A DNA stretch of 6,547 nt, from NCBI GenBank assembly GCA_964389375.1, contig CAYMDP010000080.1, forward strand, positions 1-6,547. Direction: 5' to 3'. Made by a program: the position numbers and the translations under genes. The DNA is from CAYMDP01 sp964389375 (GTDB lineage Bacteria; Bdellovibrionota; Bdellovibrionia; Bdellovibrionales; UBA1609). Below, piece after piece: positions 1 through 4,289 of this stretch (within the stretch, counting starts at the first letter, position 1; the number at the start of each line of letters is the position of its first letter). The notes below the pieces were generated by a model. It searched no databases. It was given only the letters and a program-made list of their open reading frames with translations, and had not been told where the DNA came from.

Positions 1-303
1 ATCAGCCCAATTTAACTTTAAGGCGTCTCCTTCAACAACCTTAAGACCTCGCCCTCTCCAGTACTCGGAAAGCTTGGAATCAAGTTCCAACAGAGTCAAA
101 TCCTGATCCAGCTTTGACAGTCCTTCGGTCAAAGCTCCTAAACCCGGACCGATTTCAAAAATGCGACCCTCTGAAAGAGTTTTTGTTCTTTCGATAATTT
201 GTTCGATCACTCTTGGGCTGACCAAAAAATTTTGGCCAAGACTTTTTTTGGGTTGAATCCCCAGAAACTGCATCTTGTCTTTTAAATCTTGAATCAAACT
301 CAT
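1..303 (-). CDS. rsmA: 16S rRNA (adenine1518/1519-N6)-dimethyltransferase RsmA (KsgA), N-terminal 101 residues, truncated by window edge
   Basis: RsmA uses S-adenosylmethionine to dimethylate two adjacent adenosines in the 3'-terminal helix of 16S rRNA during late 30S maturation. Translating the minus strand from ATG at 303 gives the family N-terminus. SLGQNFL (residues 21-27) is the conserved KxxGQNFL-type entry motif. FEIGPGLGALTEGL (49-62) is SAM-binding motif I. LLELDSKL (71-78) carries the acidic residue that normally contacts the SAM ribose. EGDALKL (91-97) is the GDALK motif that follows. The reading frame is open to base 1, so roughly two thirds of the protein is missing. The start codon overlaps the tsaD stop in an ATGA, and a weak AAGG lies 5 nt upstream. 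It is therefore probably translated by coupling from tsaD, as the last visible gene of the pal operon. The catalytic NLPY-type motif lies outside the window. Confidence 0.95.
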   Translation of the reverse strand, partial: MSLIQDLKDKMQFLGIQPKKSLGQNFLVSPRVIEQIIERTKTLSEGRIFEIGPGLGALTEGLSKLDQDLTLLELDSKLSEYWRGRGLKVVEGDALKLNWAD

Positions 304-1364
304 CGCGACCTTAAGGAATTTAAGGCTTGATAATCTTCGGCTAGCGCTCGCGGCGAAGGCCCTAAATCTAAATTGGACCGCTCCCCTTGATTAAGGCGCT
401 GAATTCCAACATAGCCAACCATCGCCGCATTGTCGGTACAATAACGAAGTGGTGGAAGAACGACTTGAAAGCCCTCGACAGAGAGCTCCAGTGCTTTTTC
501 GCGCAGTCGAGAGTTTGCGCTGACCCCACCAGTAATCACTAAGCGAGGAATCTTTAACTCAGTCCCGGCTTTTTTTAGCTTATGGATCAGGACCTCAACA
601 ATACTTTCTTGAAAACTTGCGCACAGATTTTCTTTTTCTGCCCGCTTTTGATCCTCGCTCATCGCAGACAAAGTCCTGTGGGCCGCGGTCTTTAAACCCG
701 AAAAACTAAAATTAAGATGATCTTCTTTCATCATACCGCGAGGAAAAGAATACTTCTTTTTGTCTCCGGTTTTTGCCAACTGATCAACCTGCACTCCGCC
801 CGGATAGCCCAATCCCAACATTTTTGCGAACTTATCAAAGGCCTCTCCGGCCGCATCGTCCAGAGTCTGACCCAAAATCTTATAAACTCCCAACTTCTCA
901 GCCAAAAAAAGATGAGTATGCCCACCGCTGACTGCCAAAGCTAAAAACGGAAAATCAAAACCCTTAGGTGGTGTGTGGGTTTTGTCTTTTAAAAAACCCG
1001 CCAGCAAATGTCCTTCGATATGATTGACTCCTAAAAATGGAATCCCTCGAGCCATTGCTAAGCTTTTACAAGTGACCACGCCGACCATTAAGGACCCAAC
1101 CAGTCCGGGTCTTGAAGTCACAGCAAGGCCCCCGATATCAGACCAACTCATCCCGGATTTTTTAAAACACTCCTCAACAAGAGGAAGAATGGCGATCATA
1201 TGATTGCGACTTGCGACTTCGGGAACGATGCCTCCGAAGGGCTCATGAACCAAATCCTGATTTGCAGAACAAAGAGCTTCGACCTCACCCTCGGAAGATA
1301 CAATCGCGACAGATGTGTCATCACAACTTGTTTCGATCGCAAGGACTCTGGAAATGAAGTTCAC
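300..1364 (-). CDS. tsaD: tRNA N6-adenosine threonylcarbamoyltransferase TsaD (Gcp/YgjD/Kae1 family)
   Basis: TsaD transfers the threonylcarbamoyl group from threonylcarbamoyl-AMP to A37 of ANN-decoding tRNAs, working in the cytoplasm with TsaB and TsaE. At 354 aa it has the usual bacterial length. Family signatures are intact: RVLAIETSCDDTS (6-18), the metal-ligand pair H115 and H119 in NHIEGHLLAG, the nucleotide-binding VSGGHTHL (145-152), DDAAGEAFDK (169-178), GYPGG (186-190), FSFSGLKTA (219-227), GGVSAN (279-284) and the third metal ligand D311 in CTDNAAM. The start is GTG at 1364, overlapping the TGA of the CpoB-like gene as GTGA. It adds about four residues ahead of the usual start, and I see no better start codon. 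No strong Shine-Dalgarno is present, which fits translational coupling. It is the fourth gene of the pal operon. Nothing suggests truncation or frameshift. Confidence 0.97.
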   Translation of the reverse strand: MNFISRVLAIETSCDDTSVAIVSSEGEVEALCSANQDLVHEPFGGIVPEVASRNHMIAILPLVEECFKKSGMSWSDIGGLAVTSRPGLVGSLMVGVVTCKSLAMARGIPFLGVNHIEGHLLAGFLKDKTHTPPKGFDFPFLALAVSGGHTHLFLAEKLGVYKILGQTLDDAAGEAFDKFAKMLGLGYPGGVQVDQLAKTGDKKKYSFPRGMMKEDHLNFSFSGLKTAAHRTLSAMSEDQKRAEKENLCASFQESIVEVLIHKLKKAGTELKIPRLVITGGVSANSRLREKALELSVEGFQVVLPPLRYCTDNAAMVGYVGIQRLNQGERSNLDLGPSPRALAEDYQALNSLRSR

Positions 1365-2005
1365 GTCTTTAAGTTCTTCAAGCGAAACTCGGCCTTCTTG
1401 GCCTCTTTGCTTTTTGGAAATTTTGCGAGGACTTCTTCGAAGAAGGCCCGTGCCTCGGATTTCATCTTTAATTCTTGAAAGGCCACTCCAATTTTGTAAG
1501 TCGCCTCGGCGTAATTTTTGCCTTTAGGATTGTCGTCGCGGTATTTTTGGTAAGAAACAATCGCCTCTTTCCATTCTTTTTTTGTAAACAAAGATTCCGC
1601 GAGCTCGAAGCTAGACGGCTCTTTACCCTTACTTAGAGCCGGTTTTTCGTTTTTTTTTAGGTCCTTCAGCTCGTTGCTGACTTCAATCAACTGCATTTCT
1701 AATTTTTTGAGCGCTTCTTCGTAAGCCCGAAAACGAGTGTCCCCGTCTTCGCTTCTTTTGGCGGTCTCGTTAGCTGCTGAGAGTTGAGAGAGATGATTTT
1801 CGATCAGATCCAACCGACCATTCACTTGGCGAAACTGCCCATCGACTTCTTCAGCCCGAGAGGTCTCTTGCGCGCGTAACTGTTGTTGAGTGACGACGAC
1901 TTGTTGGGTTTCTTTTCGAGTATCTTTCTCACGAATCGCTTGGCGAGTTTGCAAACAAGCCGTTAAGCCCAAAAGAACGAAACCGAGTAAAGAAATTCTA
2001 ATCAT
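1361..2005 (-). CDS. CpoB/YbgF-like lipoprotein: coiled coil plus C-terminal tetratricopeptide repeats
   Basis: This is a 214-aa envelope protein with the CpoB (YbgF) layout. The N-terminus is a lipoprotein signal with a canonical LTAC lipobox, so C17 would be the lipidated residue. Residues about 35-118 are charged, Gln/Glu-rich and heptad-like, a probable coiled coil for oligomerisation. Residues about 132-206 contain TPR-like units (FELAESLFTKKEWKEAIVSY, then YAEATYKIGVAFQELKMKSE and EARAFFEEVLAKFP), the typical YbgF C-terminus. In Enterobacteria CpoB is periplasmic, binds TolA and helps coordinate peptidoglycan synthesis with outer-membrane constriction. Here a lipoprotein signal replaces the usual cleavable one, so membrane tethering is inferred. 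AGGAGAGG upstream of the ATG supports the start. The gene overlaps its upstream neighbour by 4 nt (ATGA) and tsaD by 4 nt (GTGA). A run of nine A residues on the coding strand lies between the coiled coil and the TPR part. Confidence 0.85.
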   Translation of the reverse strand: MIRISLLGFVLLGLTACLQTRQAIREKDTRKETQQVVVTQQQLRAQETSRAEEVDGQFRQVNGRLDLIENHLSQLSAANETAKRSEDGDTRFRAYEEALKKLEMQLIEVSNELKDLKKNEKPALSKGKEPSSFELAESLFTKKEWKEAIVSYQKYRDDNPKGKNYAEATYKIGVAFQELKMKSEARAFFEEVLAKFPKSKEAKKAEFRLKNLKT

Positions 2006-2334
2006 GGCAAAGCCTCTCCTGTTTGAAAGCGTTTTAGCCGAGTGATATTTTCAGCGCGTTCGGCAAAACGACGGGCTTGAATAAAATTATCACGAGCTAG
2101 GGCAAAATCATTCTCTTTAAATGCTTTTTGCCCAGAAAGGTAATGTTGTTCGGCCTTATACCAAAAACCCGAGGCATATTTTGGGGATTCAAATTCTTTA
2201 GCCGACTGGATCGCTGTTCGAGCGAGGCTATATTCAGATATGGGCGGAGCGGAGGCGCAGCCGACAAGGGCCGCCCCAATCAGAATTGCTAAACTGAAGA
2301 GTTTCAGTGTCTTCGCCAAATGCTCCGACCCCAC
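2002..2334 (-). CDS. DUF4398-like small lipoprotein
   Basis: This is a 110-aa predicted lipoprotein. The signal peptide ends in a clear lipobox (AALVGCAS), with C26 as the modified residue when counted from the GTG at 2334. The mature part is almost entirely helical: SEYSLARTAIQSAKEFESPKYA, then WYKAEQHYLSGQKAFKENDFALARDNFIQARRFAERAEN. This pattern of paired helices with alternating Ala and aromatic residues matches DUF4398-type or TPR-like lipoproteins. The molecular function is not known; an accessory role in the Tol-Pal envelope machinery is inferred from position. It lies 28 nt after pal and overlaps the CpoB-like gene as ATGA. The start is uncertain. GTG 2334 has only a weak AGG 7 nt upstream. 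TTG at 2319, just after GGAG, would give a more conventional signal peptide beginning MAKTLKLF. No start choice affects the lipobox. Confidence 0.75.
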   Translation of the reverse strand: MGSEHLAKTLKLFSLAILIGAALVGCASAPPISEYSLARTAIQSAKEFESPKYASGFWYKAEQHYLSGQKAFKENDFALARDNFIQARRFAERAENITRLKRFQTGEALP

Positions 2335-2362
2335 AAATAAACCTAGTTCAAAAATCTAAAAA

Positions 2363-2872
2363 CTAGTTTGGAAGCGGAACAAAGTTTGCGCGACGGTTTT
2401 GCGCGTAAGCTTCTTCGCTTTCAGCGTTTGATATTGGCTTCTCTTTTCCGAAGCTAATAATAGTTAAACGCTTGGGATCAACACCCAAAGAAACCAGGTA
2501 ATTCTTTACAGAAGTCGCTCGTCGCTCTCCAAGAGCCAAGTTGTACTCAACCGATCCACGGCTGTCACAATGTCCTTCGATCTGAACTGTCACGCCGGCA
2601 TTTTGACGAATCCAATCTGCATTTTCTGCAAGAGTTTTTCGCGATTGGCTAGAAAGAGCCGCCTGATCGTAATCAAAATTGATTGTCGATAAGCCTTGGA
2701 TCTTTCCAGAATCACTTCCAAGTCCATCAAAGCTCATATCTCTTGCGCCAATTGAACCATCCGCAGAGACATCACCCGCAGCAACTGAGTCTTCAGCTTT
2801 CTTTTTACTTCCACAACCGACACTCAAAACCAAAAAACCAATCGTGAAAACCAGACCTAATTTCTGCAACAT
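2363..2872 (-). CDS. pal: Peptidoglycan-associated lipoprotein Pal (OmpA-family C-terminal domain)
   Basis: Pal is an outer-membrane lipoprotein whose OmpA-like domain binds meso-diaminopimelate in peptidoglycan and which interacts with TolB and TolA during constriction. The protein is 169 aa from ATG 2872. This start is chosen because AAAGGAG sits 7 nt upstream and a lipoprotein signal follows at once. The open frame extends 39 codons further upstream, but that part would bury the signal peptide and overlap the promoter. The signal ends LSVGC with C20 as lipidation site; Ser at -3 departs slightly from the usual Leu. A charged and Gly/Ser-rich linker (21-60) precedes the OmpA-like domain (about 63-169). 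That domain has INFDYDQ, IEGHCDSRGS (D103 in the DAP-binding position), ALGERRA (R117/R118) and QNRRANF. It is the first gene of the minus-strand operon. tolQRAB are not adjacent; the upstream neighbour is a divergent ssb. Confidence 0.94.
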   Translation of the reverse strand: MLQKLGLVFTIGFLVLSVGCGSKKKAEDSVAAGDVSADGSIGARDMSFDGLGSDSGKIQGLSTINFDYDQAALSSQSRKTLAENADWIRQNAGVTVQIEGHCDSRGSVEYNLALGERRATSVKNYLVSLGVDPKRLTIISFGKEKPISNAESEEAYAQNRRANFVPLPN

Positions 2873-2900
2873 TATGATACTCCTTTGTTGGCAACCGACA

Positions 2901-2928
2901 TTTTTAGAAAAACCTGAGCGAAAGTCAA
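2901..2928 (-). promoter_or_regulatory. Candidate sigma70 promoter of the pal operon
   Basis: On the minus strand a -35-like TTGACT (2928-2923) is separated by 16 bp from a -10-like TAAAAA (2906-2901); AAAAAT one base downstream gives a 17-bp alternative. Five of six -35 bases and four of six -10 bases match the consensus. Transcription would begin near 2894, leaving a leader of about 20 nt that includes the AAAGGAG site of pal. This is pattern matching only; no start site is known. Confidence 0.5.
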
Positions 2929-2947
2929 TGCTTTGGGGATTGCCGCT

Positions 2948-2962
2948 TGGCGAAATTCGCCA
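2948..2962. promoter_or_regulatory. 15-bp palindrome, possible operator between pal and ssb
   Basis: TGGCGAA and TTCGCCA form perfect 7-bp arms around a single central A. The element lies about 20 bp upstream of the candidate pal -35 box and 101 bp before the ssb start codon, a typical place for a dimeric repressor or activator site in a divergent promoter region. The binding protein is unknown. A chance palindrome of this length is uncommon but possible. Confidence 0.4.
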
Positions 2963-3000
2963 GCCGAACCCTGCTCCCTTTGAAGGCATTTTATTCCATC

Positions 3001-3023
3001 ATGCAAGTGGCTCAGACTTGCAT
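3001..3023. repeat. Perfect 8-bp inverted repeat upstream of ssb
   Basis: ATGCAAGT (3001-3008) and ACTTGCAT (3016-3023) are exact reverse complements separated by 7 nt, and they lie 40 nt before the ssb start codon. The word TGCATCTT at 3019-3026 recurs at 3037-3044, an 18-bp offset, so the right arm is partly duplicated towards the ssb ribosome binding site. It could be an operator or a leader hairpin. I could not identify a convincing -35/-10 pair for ssb around it. Confidence 0.45.
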
Positions 3024-3063
3024 CTTCAACTCGAAATGCATCTTTCACAAAAAAGGAGATTTT

Positions 3064-3438
3064 ATGCAAAGTCTAAATCGTGTCTACCTTATCGGCCATC
3101 TTGGTCAACAACCAGAGCTTAGAACCTCTCGTTCCGGTCGCCCATTTACATTTTTAAGTCTTGCCACAAATCGACGCTGGAAAGACGAAAGCGAGCAATG
3201 GCAAGAGCGAACGGATTGGCATTCGGTTACTGTTTGGGGCCGGGACGCAGAATTGTGCACAAAGCATTTAGATAAAGGTCATCCCGTTTTTGTCGAAGCC
3301 TCGCTTCGCACCTACATCCCGGCGGATTCTGATCAGAACTCTGAGCCCAAGCGTCCACAACTTCGGCTGACGGCGGACCGTGTGCGATTTTTTTCGAGTT
3401 CGAATAAAGCTGAGTCCTTCGAGTCTCTTGACAATTAG
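3064..3438 (+). CDS. ssb: Short single-stranded DNA-binding protein, one OB-fold, no DDIPF-type tail
   Basis: SSB coats single-stranded DNA during replication, repair and recombination. The 124-aa product is one OB-fold domain of the bacterial SSB family. LNRVYLIGHLGQQPELR (4-20) is the characteristic first strand. GRPFTFLSLATNRRW (25-39) and ERTDWHSVTVWGRDAELCTKHLDKGHPVFVEASLRT (48-83) carry the usual aromatic DNA-stacking residues and the KGxxVxVEGxLRT-type motif. LTADRVRFF (102-110) is the last strand. The start is ATG 3064, supported by AAAAGGAG ending 5 nt upstream; the open frame reaches back 39 codons, but that part has no SSB similarity. The protein stops about 14 residues after the OB domain in FESLDN. 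It lacks the Gly/Pro-rich linker and the acidic DDIPF-like tip that recruits partner proteins. It may therefore be a second, specialised SSB rather than the main replicative one. It is divergent from the pal operon. Confidence 0.9.
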   Translation: MQSLNRVYLIGHLGQQPELRTSRSGRPFTFLSLATNRRWKDESEQWQERTDWHSVTVWGRDAELCTKHLDKGHPVFVEASLRTYIPADSDQNSEPKRPQLRLTADRVRFFSSSNKAESFESLDN

Positions 3439-3457
3439 CTGAAGTTCCGTGACGATT

Positions 3458-3491
3458 ATGCTGTGGCGCGTCCCTGACTGCGCCAGAGCAT
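3458..3491 (+). other. Strong hairpin between ssb and the 165-aa gene
   Basis: ATGCTGTGGCGC (3458-3469) and GCGCCAGAGCAT (3480-3491) can pair over 12 positions with one G/G mismatch and a 10-nt loop. It begins 20 nt after the ssb stop and ends 12 nt before the AAGGGGA ribosome binding site of the next gene. No T tract follows on either side, so it is not a standard intrinsic terminator. It could stabilise the ssb mRNA 3' end, act as a leader element for the downstream gene, or bind a protein as a DNA palindrome. Confidence 0.5.
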
Positions 3492-3516
3492 CGACTCAAT
3501 ATGAAGGGGAATCGTC

Positions 3517-4014
3517 ATGGACAAACTCCAGTGGATTAAGGATTTAGTCATTGCTGAACAGCAAATGGAAGATTCCGGTCTTGTTGATATGTCTGCGGGC
3601 TTTGACCCCCAGACGGAGTTGATGGAGGCCACAGTCGAATACTTGCTTGATTTAAAAACCGCTTTTGTCGAAGCGGCGTCTGCGTTTAATCAGGTCAAGG
3701 GCTCTGCGATCGGCAACCTCAAGATTTATGGAATTTCAAAAACTGATGCAGATTTTATGTTGTTTCGAAATGGACATAAACTCATCTTTTCGATGAAAAA
3801 TCCCGGACTCATCACCATTTCAATGAATTCAATGACCGCACACTATCTTCCAGGTGTGGACGCGCGCCCGACGGGAGAAAGCCAGGTTGATATGCTAAAG
3901 TCTCGCTGGGGTGCTTTTGGTGAGCTTTCGTGGACCTATAACGAACAAACAGTTCGGATCGATAGCCTGGTGCGCTTTTACATGAGTCGCTTTGTCAGAG
4001 ACTCCGCCAAGTAG
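3517..4014 (+). CDS. Uncharacterised 165-aa cytosolic protein
   Basis: I do not recognise this family. The ATG at 3517 is preceded by AAGGGGA with 6 nt spacing, and the frame has normal codon use, so a real gene is likely. No signal peptide, membrane segment or metal-binding cluster is visible. Residues about 1-60 look helical (MDKLQWIKDLVIAEQQMED and TELMEATVEYLLDLKTAFVEAASAFNQV). Residues about 65-112 alternate hydrophobic and polar residues as in a beta-rich core (IGNLKIYGISKTDADFMLFR, then KLIFSMKNPGLITISMN). The end (about 145-160) is again helical. This alpha-beta-alpha layout suggests a small folded domain rather than a disordered protein. It lies 78 nt downstream of ssb on the same strand, possibly co-transcribed through an intervening hairpin, and converges with the 79-aa gene 24 nt away. 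No intrinsic terminator is evident after it. Function cannot be assigned from sequence. Confidence 0.8.
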   Translation: MDKLQWIKDLVIAEQQMEDSGLVDMSAGFDPQTELMEATVEYLLDLKTAFVEAASAFNQVKGSAIGNLKIYGISKTDADFMLFRNGHKLIFSMKNPGLITISMNSMTAHYLPGVDARPTGESQVDMLKSRWGAFGELSWTYNEQTVRIDSLVRFYMSRFVRDSAK

Positions 4015-4038
4015 GTCTTCCACCGATTCAGCAGAAGT

Positions 4039-4278
4039 CTAAACAGAGACGCTTAAGCCTTTACCATTTCTATTTGATAGCAGCTGAAAGCCGAGAGGTC
4101 TTAATCGAATCACCTTAAGATTAATTTTTTGCCCAAGGGCGAAAAGGTCCGGGGTTTTATTCGAAACTCGAATTAAGTCCCCCTGAAAGTTCACAATCAG
4201 ATCATGGCCCGCCGCAAGTTCGACCACTTCGGCCGAGACCAGGTCTCCAATTTTAAGACGACTTAAAACGAACTTCAC
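4039..4278 (-). CDS. Small (79-aa) probable all-beta protein, weakly FliK-like
   Basis: This short gene begins at GTG 4278, 11 nt after the stop of the DUF2802-like gene, so the two probably share a transcript. Only a weak AGG lies 10 nt upstream. Residues 8-67 read as successive beta strands: LKIGDLVSAEVVELA, HDLIVNFQGDLIRVSN, then ALGQKINLKVIRL and GFQLLS. The order 'G-x-V-x-A-x-V ... V-x-F-x-G-x-x-I ... L-G-Q-x-x-x-L-x-V' resembles a segment found in some FliK-like hook-length proteins and other small OB-like barrels. I recognise that only by pattern, so no function is assigned. There is no signal peptide or membrane segment. The small size, the coherent strand pattern and the tight linkage argue for a real gene despite the GTG start. 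Its stop converges on the plus-strand 165-aa gene. Confidence 0.65.
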   Translation of the reverse strand: MKFVLSRLKIGDLVSAEVVELAAGHDLIVNFQGDLIRVSNKTPDLFALGQKINLKVIRLRPLGFQLLSNRNGKGLSVSV

Positions 4279-4289
4279 AAAGATTTAGC

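Noticed and set aside
2343..2366. CTAGTT ... AACTAG inverted repeat at the pal stop as a possible terminator or attenuator
   Set aside because: The arms are only 6 bp and AT-rich with a 12-nt loop, so it is unlikely to fold or terminate. Pal and the next gene are only 28 nt apart.
2873..2989. Upstream extension of the pal frame
   Set aside because: It would hide the lipoprotein signal, cover the candidate promoter, and lacks a ribosome binding site. ATG 2872 has AAAGGAG at ideal spacing.
2947..3063. Upstream extension of the ssb frame
   Set aside because: It has no similarity to SSB and contains the palindromes. ATG 3064 has AAAAGGAG directly upstream and starts the canonical OB-fold sequence.
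2679..3122. 147-codon open frame on the plus strand, antisense to pal and running into ssb
   Set aside because: It lies opposite a certain pal gene and overlaps ssb in another frame. The product has no recognisable domain and no ribosome binding site was evident.
3429..3459. Perfect -35 hexamer TTGACA at the end of ssb with GATTAT 19 bp downstream as a possible promoter of the 165-aa gene
   Set aside because: The spacing is long, the -10 matches only four bases, and the predicted start would fall inside the left arm of the hairpin. Not strong enough to annotate.
4015..4038. Search for a terminator between the convergent 165-aa and 79-aa genes
   Set aside because: Only 4-5 bp partial inverted repeats and no T tract were found, so no terminator is called.
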